The notes beneath the pieces were generated by a model. It was not told the origin of the DNA. It ran no database searches and was given only the letters and a program-made list of their open reading frames with translations. Below, piece by piece: positions 27,232 to 36,104 of a DNA stretch of 64,000 nucleotides; the stretch's first letter is position 1, and each line of letters opens with the position of its first letter. A program made the position numbers and the translations under genes. Source of the DNA: Nitratireductor luteus (GTDB lineage Bacteria > Pseudomonadota > Alphaproteobacteria > Rhizobiales > Rhizobiaceae); contig NZ_JAOANW010000010.1 of assembly GCF_026162365.1 (NCBI RefSeq), positions 124,001-188,000 of the forward strand, in the 5' to 3' direction.

Positions 27232-28458
27232 ATGGCCCTGACACTTGATATGACCACGCCGCAAGCGCGTGACCAGCTGCGCCCCGCCGGGCTTGCGGAG
27301 AAGAAATCGCTGATCGGCTTGACCCGCGACGAGATGGGCGCGGCGCTGGCTGAAATCGGCGTGCCGGAGCGCCAGGTCCGCATGCGCGTGCGCCAGCTCT
27401 GGCACTGGCTCTATGTGCGCGGCGTCTCCGAATTCTCGCAGATGTTCAACATCTCCAAGGAGCTGCGCGCAGCCCTCGACAGCCATTTCACCATTACCCG
27501 TCCCGAGATAGTCGAAGAGCAGATCTCCCAGGACGGCACCCGCAAATGGCTGCTGCGCTTTCCCCCGCGCGGCGCCGGCCGGCCGGTCGACGTCGAAACC
27601 GTCTACATTCCCGAGGAAGGGCGCGGCACACTGTGCATCTCCAGCCAGGTCGGCTGCACGCTCACCTGCACCTTCTGCCATACCGGCACCCAGAAGATGG
27701 TGCGCAATCTGAAGGCGGGCGAAATCCTCGACCAGCTTCTCATCGCCCGCGACCGGCTCGGCGATTTCCCCGACCACGACACGCCCGATGGCGCGATCGT
27801 GCCCGCCGAGGGGCGCAAGGTCACGAACATCGTCATGATGGGCATGGGCGAGCCGCTCTACAATTTCGAGAATGTAAAGCAGGCGCTGCTCGTCGCCTCT
27901 GACGGCGACGGTCTGTCGCTATCGAAGCGCCGCATAACGCTGTCGACCTCGGGCGTCGTGCCGGAGATATACCGCACTGGCGAAGAGATCGGCGTGATGC
28001 TCGCCATCTCGCTGCATGCCGTCCGCGACGAGCTGCGCAACGAGCTGGTGCCGATCAACAAGAAGTACCCGCTCGAAAAGCTTTTGCAGGCCTGCCGCGA
28101 CTATCCGGGCCTGTCCAATGCCCGCCGCATCACCTTCGAATATGTGATGCTGAAGGGCGTCAACGATTCCATGGATGACGCCCGCGAACTGGTGAACCTC
28201 CTGCGCGGCATCCCGGCCAAGATCAACCTGATCCCTTTCAATCCATGGCCCGGCAGCAACTACGAATGTTCCGACTGGGACCAGATCGAGAAATTCGCCG
28301 ACTACGTCAACCGCGCCGGCTACGCCTCCCCTATCCGCACCCCACGCGGCCGCGACATCTTCGCCGCCTGCGGTCAGCTCAAATCGGCCTCGGAGCGCAT
28401 GAAGAAATCGGATCGGCTCGCGCTTGAAGCGATGATGATCGCCGGGCACGGAGAGTAG
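27232..28458 (+). CDS. rlmN: 23S rRNA / tRNA adenine-C2 methyltransferase
   Basis: This 408-residue radical SAM enzyme methylates C2 of A2503 in 23S rRNA and A37 in some tRNAs, affecting translation fidelity. The 4Fe-4S cluster cysteines are Cys142, Cys146 and Cys149 in [12 protein letters not shown]. The [15 protein letters not shown]-binding segment and the C-terminal catalytic Cys in DIFAACGQL are present. ATG 27232 is chosen because homologues begin with a similar MALTLDMT-type N-terminus; a start 24 codons upstream is possible. It has 142 bases before it and is likely transcribed alone. A hairpin follows. Confidence 0.94.
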   Translation: MALTLDMTTPQARDQLRPAGLAEKKSLIGLTRDEMGAALAEIGVPERQVRMRVRQLWHWLYVRGVSEFSQMFNISKELRAALDSHFTITRPEIVEEQISQDGTRKWLLRFPPRGAGRPVDVETVYIPEEGRGTLCISSQVGCTLTCTFCHTGTQKMVRNLKAGEILDQLLIARDRLGDFPDHDTPDGAIVPAEGRKVTNIVMMGMGEPLYNFENVKQALLVASDGDGLSLSKRRITLSTSGVVPEIYRTGEEIGVMLAISLHAVRDELRNELVPINKKYPLEKLLQACRDYPGLSNARRITFEYVMLKGVNDSMDDARELVNLLRGIPAKINLIPFNPWPGSNYECSDWDQIEKFADYVNRAGYASPIRTPRGRDIFAACGQLKSASERMKKSDRLALEAMMIAGHGE

Positions 28459-28474
28459 GCGCCCTGCCCCAAGC

Positions 28475-28502
28475 CGTCATCCGAAGGGCTTCCGGGATGA
28501 CG
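28475..28502. terminator. Hairpin between convergent rlmN and LysE genes
   Basis: CGTCATCC (28475-28482) pairs with GGATGACG (28495-28502), with an inner GAAG/CTTC. There is no U-tract. Its position between two converging genes fits a bidirectional transcript end, and the CGTCAT...ATGACG form is also that of dispersed rhizobial palindromes. Confidence 0.5.
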
Positions 28503-28580
28503 ATGGCGGATACTTCACCCTCGCCGGAACGCATCAACAAACGTCGACAGAGCTGATAGCGCAGGCGCCAGCACCCGCCC

Positions 28581-29222
28581 CTACCGCGCCTGCGCCGTCA
28601 ATATCTTCAACGCGAAGGCCGAAAACACCCCGGCGAACAGGTAGTCCACCACCCGCGTCACCTTTGGGCTTTTCCTGAGCAGCTTCGAGAACCCGTCAGC
28701 AGCCAGCACCATGGGCGCGGTTACGGGAAGCGACAGCGGAATGAAAAGCAGCCCCAGGAAAAAAAGTTGCCCCGGCGCATCGGGATCGCCCGGCGAGACG
28801 AACTGCGGCAGGAAGGTCATGAAGAAAAGGATGATCTTCGGATTCAACAGGTTGATGCCAAGGCCCGTCGCCCAGTTCCTGAACAACGAATTCCCCGCTC
28901 CGGCCTTCTTCTCCGGGGCAAAGGCCGAGCCGTGCCGGATCGCCTGGTAGGCGAGCCAGACCAGATAACCCGCGCCGAAAATCTTCAGCACCCAGAAGGC
29001 CTCCGGCGAGGCCACGATCAGCGCCGAAAGCCCGAGCGCGACCAGGCTCGTATGTACGAGAATGCCGGTCATCGCGCCGAACATGCAGGCGAAACCCGCC
29101 ACCTTCCCGTGACTCAACGCCCGGCCCACGAACAGGGTCATGTCCGGTCCGGGCGTGAGCGCTATGATGAAGGTAGCGACGGCGAACTGAAATATGACCG
29201 CGCTGGTCGGCACAAAATCCAT
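28581..29222 (-). CDS. LysE/RhtB-family exporter
   Basis: This 213-residue protein with six hydrophobic segments belongs to the amino-acid and small-molecule exporter family. The family motif after the first helix is IIALTPGPDMTLFVGRALSHG, and the second-half motif is GLGINLLNPKIILFFMTFLPQF. ATG 29222 is chosen over an in-frame GTG three codons earlier. No dedicated regulator is adjacent. Substrates of the family include lysine, threonine and homoserine lactones and cannot be assigned here. Confidence 0.88.
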   Translation of the reverse strand: MDFVPTSAVIFQFAVATFIIALTPGPDMTLFVGRALSHGKVAGFACMFGAMTGILVHTSLVALGLSALIVASPEAFWVLKIFGAGYLVWLAYQAIRHGSAFAPEKKAGAGNSLFRNWATGLGINLLNPKIILFFMTFLPQFVSPGDPDAPGQLFFLGLLFIPLSLPVTAPMVLAADGFSKLLRKSPKVTRVVDYLFAGVFSAFALKILTAQAR

Positions 29223-29321
29223 CTGAATCACCTGGAGATTGTTCTGTCGCGGCGATGCTACAGCATTGGCCTGGAAATCGAAATCAATTTGAAACGCAAT
29301 GGCAGAGCCGACGCACGGCCG

Positions 29322-29341
29322 CCTCCGCCGAATGGCGGAGG
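29322..29341. other. Perfect hairpin upstream of the first TRAP operon
   Basis: CCTCCGCC (29322-29329) and GGCGGAGG (29334-29341) form an 8-base-pair stem with a GAAT loop. It lies in the 250-base gap between the LysE gene and dctP, where no gene is seen, and may sit in the dctP leader or end an upstream transcript. Confidence 0.4.
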
Positions 29342-29485
29342 TCAGGCGAATTTATACGACTTTCGTATTAGTGGGTCTTTTCCGGGCTTCCGCTTCCGCC
29401 TCGTGTTCTTGCATGATTGGATCAGTGGGGTAATCTCTGCTTGCTCAATAACAAGAACAATGGGCACCAACGGGAGGAAATCAAC

Positions 29486-30613
29486 ATGACAGACAAGGCA
29501 CTTTCACGCCGAAAATTCCTCGGCAAGGCAACCACGGCTGCCGGCGCCGCCGCGGCCGGAACGTTGGCTGCGCCGGCCGTCCTGGCGCAGTCTCCGATAA
29601 CCTTGAAGATGCAATCGTCCTGGCCATCATCGGATGTGTTCCAGGACATGGCGAAGGAATATGTCGAGCGCGTCGAAGCCATGTCGGGCGGGCGGCTGAA
29701 GATCGACCTGCTGCCGGCGGGCGCGGTGGTGGGCGCCTTCCAGGTGCAGGACGCCTGCCATGACGGCATCCTCGATGCCGCGCACACCGTTCCGGTCTAC
29801 TGGTACGGCAAGAACAAGGCCGCATCGCTGTTCGGCACGGGTCCGGTCTTCGGCGCCGACGCCACGCAGATGATCGCCTGGATGTACCACGGCGGCGGCA
29901 ACGAGTTCTACCGCGAGCTGACCCAGGATGTCCTCGGCCTCAACATCGTCGGCTTCTTCGCCTTCGGCATGCCGGCCCAGCCCTTCGGCTGGTTCAAGAA
30001 CCCGATAGAGAGCGCTGACCAGGTACAGGGTCTCAAATACCGCACGGTGGGTCTGGCCGCCGACCTGTTCCAGGCCATGGGCGCCAGCGTGGCGCAGCTT
30101 CCCGGCGGCGAAATCGTGCCGGCGATGGAGCGCGGCGTTATCGACGCCTTCGAGTTCAACAATCCGACCTCGGACATGCGCTTCGGTGCGCAGGACGTCG
30201 CCAAGAACTACATGCTCTCCTCCTACCATCAGGCGAGCGAGTCTTTCGAGTTCATCTTCAATCGCGACCGCTACGAAAGCCTCGATCCGGATCTTCAGGC
30301 TATCCTGAAATATGCGGTGGAGGCGGTGCACCTGTCCAACACGGCACTGGCCATGGATCAGTATTCCTCCGACCTGCAGAAGCTTCAGGAAGAGTCCGGC
30401 GTCAATGTCCAGCGCACACCGGAAGAGGTCCTCAAGGTTCAGCTCGACGCCTGGGATGAGATCCTGCCCGGTCTCATGGAGGACGAGTTCTTCGCCAAGG
30501 TGGTCGACAGCCAGAAGGCCTGGTGCGAGCGCGTTGTCTTCTACACCCTTATGAACGCGCCGGACTACAAACTGGCTTACCAGCATTATTTCCCAGGCAA
30601 GATCGAATTCTGA
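29486..30613 (+). CDS. dctP: TRAP transporter substrate-binding protein (TakP-like)
   Basis: This 375-residue periplasmic protein of the DctP family carries a twin-arginine signal (SRRKFLGKATTAAGAAAAG, cleavage after VLA), so it is probably exported folded by Tat. The subfamily segment VIDAFEFNNPTSDMRFGAQDV and the later SYHQASESFEFIFN match the branch typified by TakP, which binds 2-oxo acids, but substrate choice within the branch varies. ATG 29486 has SD GGGAGGAAA. It is followed by a strong hairpin with a T-run before the permease genes, so binding protein should be made in excess. Confidence 0.88.
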   Translation: MTDKALSRRKFLGKATTAAGAAAAGTLAAPAVLAQSPITLKMQSSWPSSDVFQDMAKEYVERVEAMSGGRLKIDLLPAGAVVGAFQVQDACHDGILDAAHTVPVYWYGKNKAASLFGTGPVFGADATQMIAWMYHGGGNEFYRELTQDVLGLNIVGFFAFGMPAQPFGWFKNPIESADQVQGLKYRTVGLAADLFQAMGASVAQLPGGEIVPAMERGVIDAFEFNNPTSDMRFGAQDVAKNYMLSSYHQASESFEFIFNRDRYESLDPDLQAILKYAVEAVHLSNTALAMDQYSSDLQKLQEESGVNVQRTPEEVLKVQLDAWDEILPGLMEDEFFAKVVDSQKAWCERVVFYTLMNAPDYKLAYQHYFPGKIEF

Positions 30614-30629
30614 TCGATCGAAACGATCT

Positions 30630-30657
30630 GCGGGGCGCACGAGCGCCCCGCTTTTCT
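30630..30657 (+). terminator. Attenuating terminator between dctP and dctQ
   Basis: GCGGGGCGC (30630-30638), loop ACGA and GCGCCCCGC (30643-30651) make a perfect 9-base-pair GC stem followed by TTTTCT. Inside an operon it should act as a leaky terminator, lowering permease relative to binding-protein mRNA. Confidence 0.8.
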
Positions 30658-30677
30658 CCGGGAACCAGAGAAACGAG

Positions 30678-31298
30678 ATGCACAGATATATCCACTTCGC
30701 CGACACCGTCTCCGCATGGTTCGGCAAGGCGTTTGCATGGTGCGTCGTGCTCATGACCCTGGCGGTCAGCTACGAGGTCGTCGTGCGCTATGCATTCCGG
30801 GCGCCCACCGTCTGGGCGTTCGACCTTACCTATATCATGTACGGGACGTTGTTCATGATGGCGGGCGCCTACACACTTTCGCGCGACGGCCATGTGCGCG
30901 GCGACTTCATCTACAGGCTCTGGTCCCCCAGGACCCAGGCCAAGGTTGAACTGGTTCTGTATTTCATCTTCTTCTTTCCCGGCGTCCTCGCGCTCGTCTT
31001 CTCCGGCTGGCGCTATGCAGGCCGCTCATGGCGCTATCTCGAAGTGTCGACCATGAGTCCGGCCAATGTGCCGATCTACCAGTTCAAATCGGTGATCATC
31101 GCTGCCGGCATTTTGTTGGTCATCCAGGGCATCGCCCAGGTCTTCCGCTGCGTCATCACCATCCGCACCGGCCAATGGCCCCCCCACGCCGAGGATGTCG
31201 AGGAGCTTGAAACCATCTTGCAGAAGCAGGGCGCCGAGGCACTGCGTCACGGCAGCGAATCTATCGACATTGTCGATCGAAGGGAGCCACGGGAATGA
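30678..31298 (+). CDS. dctQ: TRAP transporter small permease
   Basis: This 206-residue DctQ-family protein has four membrane helices. The family pattern SYEVVVRYAFRAPTVWAFDLT after the first helix is clear, and the loop SRDGHVRGDFIYRLW precedes the third. The C-terminal tail (about 30 residues) is charged. It forms the membrane complex with DctM and couples uptake to a Na+ gradient. It overlaps the dctM start by four bases (ATGA). Confidence 0.9.
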   Translation: MHRYIHFADTVSAWFGKAFAWCVVLMTLAVSYEVVVRYAFRAPTVWAFDLTYIMYGTLFMMAGAYTLSRDGHVRGDFIYRLWSPRTQAKVELVLYFIFFFPGVLALVFSGWRYAGRSWRYLEVSTMSPANVPIYQFKSVIIAAGILLVIQGIAQVFRCVITIRTGQWPPHAEDVEELETILQKQGAEALRHGSESIDIVDRREPRE

Positions 31299-32713
31299 CC
31301 GACCCGCAAGTCGCCGTGGCGATGCTCGGCATTTTCATCTTCATCATTCTTCTGGGTTTCCCGATCGCCTTTACACTCATGGCCATGGGCATCGGCTTCG
31401 GCTATTACGCCTATTACGATTCCGGCCGCATGTGGATGCCCTATACGCGAGCGTTGGAGCAGGATGCGGGCACGTTCACCCTGATTCAGAACTATGCCGG
31501 CGGCTTCCTCAACAACCGCGTCTTCGACCTCTTCGTCAACCAGACCTACTCGGTGATGGCCAATGACGTTTTGACCGCAGTGCCGCTATTCCTGTTCATG
31601 GGCTATGTGGTCGAGCGCGCCAATATCGTCGACCGGCTCTTCCAGACGTTGAGCGTCACGACGCGCCGGCTGCCCGGCTCCATGGCGGTGGCAGCGCTCA
31701 TCACCTGCGCACTCTTCGCAACGGCGACCGGCATCGTAGGCGCCGTTGTCACGCTGATGGGCCTGCTTGCCTTTCCGGCCATGCTCAAAGCCCGGTACGA
31801 CACGCGCTTCGCCTCCGGTGTCATTTGCGCGGGCGGCACGCTCGGCATTCTCATTCCGCCCTCGATCATGCTTATCGTCTATGCGGCGACATCCGGCGTT
31901 TCGATCGTGAGGCTTTATGCGGGCGCTTTGCTGCCGGGTTTCCTGCTGGCTGGCATGTATCTGATCTACATCGTTGTCCGCGCCATGATCCAGCCGGGCC
32001 TGGCGCCCAAGGCGGAGAAGCTTGGCGAGGATATCGGCATCTATCAGGTCATATGGATGCTTTTGACGTCCTTTTTCCCGCTGGCAATCCTCATCACCGC
32101 AGTTCTGGGGGCGATCCTTTTCGGGTTTGCGACACCGTCCGAGGCCGCCGCGATCGGCGCGCTCGGCGGCCTGCTTCTGGCTATGGCCTACGGCGCGCTG
32201 ACATGGCAGCGGCTCCAGGAATCGGTCTACCTGACAGTCAAGACCACTGCCATGGTTTGCTGGCTCTTCGTCGGCTCCTGGGTTTTCGCTTCGGTCTTTT
32301 CCTATCTGGGCGGCGAGCAGCTCGTCCGCGAATTCGTGGAAGGCCTCAGCCTGACGCCGCTCCAGTTCCTGCTGCTGGCGCAGCTCATCATCTTCCTGCT
32401 CGGCTGGCCGCTGGAATGGTCGGAGATCATCATCATCTTTGTCCCGATCTTCCTGCCATTGCTGCCGATCTTCGACATCGACCCGCTGTTCTTCGGCATC
32501 CTGATCGCGCTCAACCTACAGACATCGTTCCTGACGCCGCCCATGGCCATGTCGGCCTACTACCTAAAGGGCATAGCGCCCCCCGGCGTGCAGCTCACCC
32601 AGATATTCTCCGGCTCCCTGCCCTATGTGGCCATGGTCTTCATCACGATGATCCTGCTCTACAATGTGCCTGCGATTATCTATTGGCTGCCCCAACTGTT
32701 CTACGGGCGTTGA
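31295..32713 (+). CDS. dctM: TRAP transporter large permease
   Basis: This 472-residue DctM protein with about 12 membrane segments forms the transport channel. It contains the conserved VPLFLFMGYVVERANIVDRLF, SVICAGGTLGILIPPSIMLIVYA-type and GFATPSEAAAIGALGG segments. The N-terminal half carries a longer than usual insertion (DSGRMWMPYTRALEQDAGTF, near residues 45-65) typical of the TakM-like group. It ends 14 bases before a small membrane-protein gene. Confidence 0.92.
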   Translation: MTDPQVAVAMLGIFIFIILLGFPIAFTLMAMGIGFGYYAYYDSGRMWMPYTRALEQDAGTFTLIQNYAGGFLNNRVFDLFVNQTYSVMANDVLTAVPLFLFMGYVVERANIVDRLFQTLSVTTRRLPGSMAVAALITCALFATATGIVGAVVTLMGLLAFPAMLKARYDTRFASGVICAGGTLGILIPPSIMLIVYAATSGVSIVRLYAGALLPGFLLAGMYLIYIVVRAMIQPGLAPKAEKLGEDIGIYQVIWMLLTSFFPLAILITAVLGAILFGFATPSEAAAIGALGGLLLAMAYGALTWQRLQESVYLTVKTTAMVCWLFVGSWVFASVFSYLGGEQLVREFVEGLSLTPLQFLLLAQLIIFLLGWPLEWSEIIIIFVPIFLPLLPIFDIDPLFFGILIALNLQTSFLTPPMAMSAYYLKGIAPPGVQLTQIFSGSLPYVAMVFITMILLYNVPAIIYWLPQLFYGR

Positions 32714-32727
32714 GGAGGCGCGAGGCA

Positions 32728-32898
32728 ATGCTACTGGACCGCGTGATCGCAGCTGCCGCGCTGGCGACGTTGACCGGTTATCTCGGGATATTCGTCTTGT
32801 CGGTACCGAGGACACCGCTTTTCATTGTGGTCGGCTTCGTGCTGGTTCTGGCCTTCTACGATTTCTGGAACCAGCTCTTCCGAAACGGCAAGCGGTAG
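32728..32898 (+). CDS. Small two-helix membrane protein of the TRAP operon (56 residues)
   Basis: The reading frame ATG 32728 to TAG 32898 is preceded by GAGGAGG and GAGG-type purine stretches and follows dctM after 14 bases. The protein has two hydrophobic helices (about residues 4-22 and 29-46), separated by SVPRTP, and ends in a basic tail FRNGKR. I recognise no named family. Its place as last gene of the TRAP operon suggests a small accessory subunit. The same frame is open for a long way upstream inside dctM, so automatic callers may place the start wrongly. Confidence 0.7.
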   Translation: MLLDRVIAAAALATLTGYLGIFVLSVPRTPLFIVVGFVLVLAFYDFWNQLFRNGKR

Positions 32899-32906
32899 CG
32901 CCAAGC

Positions 32907-34064
32907 TCAGGCTTCGCCACCGAGCCAGCTTTGCTTGACGCGGATCTGATCGTCGAGCCACACGATATCGGCGCGCGATCCCGGCTTCAGATAGCCATAC
33001 TCGCGGCCGATGCCGAGATAATCGGCCGGATAGGCGCTCGCCATCCTGAGCGATTCTTCCAGTGGCAGTTCGAGCATCTCGACGCCGAAGCGCACAGCTG
33101 AAGCCATGTCGAGATCGGACCCCGCTAGCGTTCCGTCTTCAAGCACGAGCCTGGAACACACCTCACCGGCCTCTCGATGCACGGCCCGCCCGTTGATCTC
33201 GAAGCTCTCGGCCTTGCTGCCCACCAGCGCCATGGCGTCGGTGACGTGGAAAAGCCGGCCGGGACCACGCATGGCCCGCAGCGCGATTCTGAGGGCGATG
33301 GGATCAACGTGATGCCCGTCGGCGATGATCCCGCCCCAGGCCGGGCCGTGGTCGAGCGCAGCCCCCACCAGACCCGGCGCACGGTGGGACAGGCCGCTCA
33401 TGGCGTTGAACAGATGGGTGACGCCGCGCGCGCCGGCTTCGAACAGGGCGATTGCGGTCTCGCTGGTGCAATCCGTATGACCAAGGCTGACGATGACGCC
33501 CGCCTCCGTAAGCCGCCTGATCCTGGAAGGCGATGCCTGCTCGCAGGCGAGCGTCATATGCAGGACCGGCATCTTGTCGGCCGCAGCGCAGATCTCCTCC
33601 ACATCGTCATCTTCAAGAGGCCGCATCAGTTCAGGCAGATGCGCTCCCCGGCGCGCCGGAGCCAGATGGGGGCCTTCCAGATGCAGGCCGATGATGCCCG
33701 GCTCGGACCTTGCCGCCTCGCAGGCGGCGGCAATCGCCTGGGCTGTCACCTCCCGCGTATCGGTTATCAGCGTCGGCAGCAGCGCCGTGGTGCCGCAGGT
33801 CCGATGCGCGCGGGCGATTGCCCCCATCGTCTCCGCCGTCGGATCGTTGTTGAGCATACGGCCGCCGCCGCCATTGACCTGGACGTCGATGAAGCCGGGT
33901 GCAAGCAAACCTCCGTCGAGTCGTTGCACCTCCGAGCGGTCCGCGACATCCGCCTCAGGCACGACGGCCTTGACCCGCCCCTCTTCGACGAGAAGCGCTT
34001 GACCCGCAAGCGAGCGCTCACCATCGAAGATGCGCGCTCCAGTCAGAACCAAGCTCGTCATCAA
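32907..34064 (-). CDS. nagA: N-acetylglucosamine-6-phosphate deacetylase
   Basis: This 385-residue amidohydrolase removes acetate from GlcNAc-6-P in amino-sugar breakdown and cell-wall recycling. It contains LAPGFIDVQVNGGGGRMLNND, the metal-ligand Glu in GLHLEGPHLAP, histidines in VSLGHTDCTSE and THLFNAMSG, and the catalytic Asp in VTDAMALVG. The N-terminal and C-terminal beta strands form the composite barrel typical of the family. The upstream deaminase gene overlaps its start by four bases. The pair converts GlcNAc-6-P to fructose-6-P. No GlcNAc kinase or PTS is in the window. Confidence 0.93.
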   Translation of the reverse strand: MMTSLVLTGARIFDGERSLAGQALLVEEGRVKAVVPEADVADRSEVQRLDGGLLAPGFIDVQVNGGGGRMLNNDPTAETMGAIARAHRTCGTTALLPTLITDTREVTAQAIAAACEAARSEPGIIGLHLEGPHLAPARRGAHLPELMRPLEDDDVEEICAAADKMPVLHMTLACEQASPSRIRRLTEAGVIVSLGHTDCTSETAIALFEAGARGVTHLFNAMSGLSHRAPGLVGAALDHGPAWGGIIADGHHVDPIALRIALRAMRGPGRLFHVTDAMALVGSKAESFEINGRAVHREAGEVCSRLVLEDGTLAGSDLDMASAVRFGVEMLELPLEESLRMASAYPADYLGIGREYGYLKPGSRADIVWLDDQIRVKQSWLGGEA

Positions 34065-35098
34065 AGCGTCTCCGTTACCTTGCTCAGCTTGTCCGGCGTG
34101 TCAGGATCGAACCCGCGCTCCCGCGCCACGCGCTCGATCAGCCGGTAATAGGCGACCAGCGCGGGGAGAGGATCGAGGTGGCCGCTACCCGTCGAATGCA
34201 CGGCTATGGTCTCGGCAACCGCTTGGCGCGAGGATATAGCAAAGACGTGCGCGCCCAGCCCCGCCAGCCTGTCCAGCGCTTGGCTGCTGGATTCCAGCGC
34301 CTCATCTTCCGGCACGAAGGCCAAGACCGGAAAGCCCTCGTCGATCAATTGCATGGGACCGTGCATGAGCTCCGCCAGCGAGAAGGCCTCGGCGTGCAGC
34401 TTGGCGGTTTCCTTGGCCTTCAACGCCGCCTCCAGCGCAATGGCGAAACCGGGCCCGCGCCCCGTCGTATAAACCGACCGGGCTTGCACGAACGCCGCCA
34501 AGGCCCGCTCGTAATCGGCCGAACAGGCTTCGTCGAGAGCGGTGGGCAGACGCTGCAGGCCGGCAGCCAACGCGTCGCTGCCGGTGGCCGACTGCGTGAG
34601 AGCGGCGAGCGCGGCCGCAGAAGCGATGAAGCTCTTGGTGGCCGCCACGCTGCACTCCTTGCCGGCGTGGATGGGTATCACGATATCGGCGGTGCGGGCG
34701 AGCGGGCTGTCGGCGACGTTGACGATGGCGACGGTTGTGGCCCCGCCGCTCTTGGCCGCCTCCTGGACCGCGATGATATCGGGGCTCGCCCCCGATTGCG
34801 ACACCGTCAGGTGCAGCGCGCCGGGCAAATGAAGCCGCGCATGGTAGACCGAGGCCACCGAGGGGCCGATGGAGGCGACCGGGATGCCGGCGTTGATCTC
34901 GAACAGATACTTGAAAAAGCTCACCGCATGATCCGACGAGCCGCGCGCGGCGACCGTCACGACGGGCGGCCGTCTGGCCGAGACGACACGTCCCAGCTCG
35001 GCAAAGGTCTTCGCCTCGCTCGACAGAAGGCGCTCCACGGCGGCGGCGGCCTCTGTCGTCTCCGCATGCATCAAAGACCCATTGTCGCTTTCCGTCAT
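34061..35098 (-). CDS. nagB-II: SIS-domain glucosamine-6-phosphate deaminase (NagB-II type)
   Basis: This 345-residue protein has two SIS sugar-isomerase domains, like the C-terminal half of GlmS without the glutaminase domain. The first domain shows VVTVAARGSSDHAVSFFKYLFE and LTVSQSGASPDIIAVQEAAKSGG, the second TTGRGPGFAIALEAALKAKETAKLHAEAF. Next to nagA this indicates deamination of glucosamine-6-P to fructose-6-P. Synthesis is excluded by the missing amidotransferase part. Upstream, 35136-35152 holds an imperfect ATAC...GTAT dyad that could be an operator. Confidence 0.85.
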   Translation of the reverse strand: MTESDNGSLMHAETTEAAAAVERLLSSEAKTFAELGRVVSARRPPVVTVAARGSSDHAVSFFKYLFEINAGIPVASIGPSVASVYHARLHLPGALHLTVSQSGASPDIIAVQEAAKSGGATTVAIVNVADSPLARTADIVIPIHAGKECSVAATKSFIASAAALAALTQSATGSDALAAGLQRLPTALDEACSADYERALAAFVQARSVYTTGRGPGFAIALEAALKAKETAKLHAEAFSLAELMHGPMQLIDEGFPVLAFVPEDEALESSSQALDRLAGLGAHVFAISSRQAVAETIAVHSTGSGHLDPLPALVAYYRLIERVARERGFDPDTPDKLSKVTETL

Positions 35099-35237
35099 GC
35101 CAATCTCCCGCTACGCTCCGGATGCGACCAATCTAATACCAAATATGAGTATAGCGGCTTTGACGATTGTTTCCATGTCCGCCGACGATAATTTTTACGT
35201 GCTGGTGAAGCGGCCCGAGAGGAGACAGCCCTGGCGC

Positions 35238-36104
35238 TCAGCCTTCGAGCAGCAGGCGCCGGCGCAGCGTATCGAGTTCGCTCACCCGCGTTCCGGTGAA
35301 TATCTCGAATGCATCGACGCCCTGGTAAAAAAACAGCTCATAGCCGCTGATGAAATCGAGACCCGCGGCCTCGGCCTGTTGCTTGAAGAGCGTTTCCACG
35401 GGCGTGTAGACCGCATCGAACGCCCAGGACTGGCCGGCGAAATCGGTTTCCCCGACCGGAGAGCCCGGATAGCCCGTCATACCAAGCGGCGTGCAGTTCA
35501 CAACGCCGTCGGCGCCCGTCATCGCGACCGCGACGTCGGTTTTTGCAACGGCGCTTGCCGCGCCGGCCGCGCCCAGCGCCACTGCCAGCGCCTCGGCCTT
35601 TGGCAGATCGCGGTCGATCACGCGGATTTCCTCCGCCCCGAGCGCAGCGAGGGCAAATGCGACGGCTTTCCCCACGCCGCCGCCGCCGATCAGCGCGACG
35701 ATACCCGGTTTCCGCTCTCCGAAGGCCGCTCGAAAGGCCGAGATGAAGCCCGAATAGTCGGTGTTGAACCCGCGCGCGCCGTCCACTGTCAGCTTGACGG
35801 CATTGACGGCGCCGATGCGCGCGATCATCGGATTCTCGACCTCGACCAGCTTCATGACGCGCTCCTTGTAGGGCAGCGTCACGTTGAAACCGGCCAGACC
35901 GTCCGCCAGACAGCGGGCGAAGGTCTCCTCGAATGTCAGGCCGAGATCGGACGGAATATAGAGATCGTAGCTGACCTCCAGCCCCGCCAGAGCGCCGCAG
36001 ATGCGGTGTAACACCGGCGAGCGCGAGGCGCGGATATTGTCGCCGATAAGGCCCAGCCTCACCTGACCCGGCCTGGCTTCACGGGCAGTCATGGGCATGT
36101 TCAT
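35238..36104 (-). CDS. Shikimate/quinate dehydrogenase-like enzyme
   Basis: This 288-residue AroE-family oxidoreductase has the substrate-binding SRSPVLHRICG, catalytic Lys in GFNVTLPYKERV, Asp in GFNTDYSGF, and Rossmann loop IGGGGVGKAVAFALAALG. NTDYSG rather than NTDGIG is a feature of quinate/shikimate-using paralogues (YdiB-like) rather than biosynthetic AroE. The residue after the second Rossmann strand is Asp (VIDRD), favouring NAD+ over NADP+. Those points, plus its ATGA overlap with the TRAP permease gene, suggest catabolic oxidation of imported shikimate or quinate. Biosynthetic aroE is expected elsewhere in the genome. Confidence 0.85.
   Translation of the reverse strand: MNMPMTAREARPGQVRLGLIGDNIRASRSPVLHRICGALAGLEVSYDLYIPSDLGLTFEETFARCLADGLAGFNVTLPYKERVMKLVEVENPMIARIGAVNAVKLTVDGARGFNTDYSGFISAFRAAFGERKPGIVALIGGGGVGKAVAFALAALGAEEIRVIDRDLPKAEALAVALGAAGAASAVAKTDVAVAMTGADGVVNCTPLGMTGYPGSPVGETDFAGQSWAFDAVYTPVETLFKQQAEAAGLDFISGYELFFYQGVDAFEIFTGTRVSELDTLRRRLLLEG

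Noticed and set aside
29486-35098. The first TRAP transporter and nagB-nagA as one amino-sugar system
   Set aside because: The two units converge, share no promoter, and the TRAP binding protein is of the oxo-acid TakP branch, which does not point to amino sugars.
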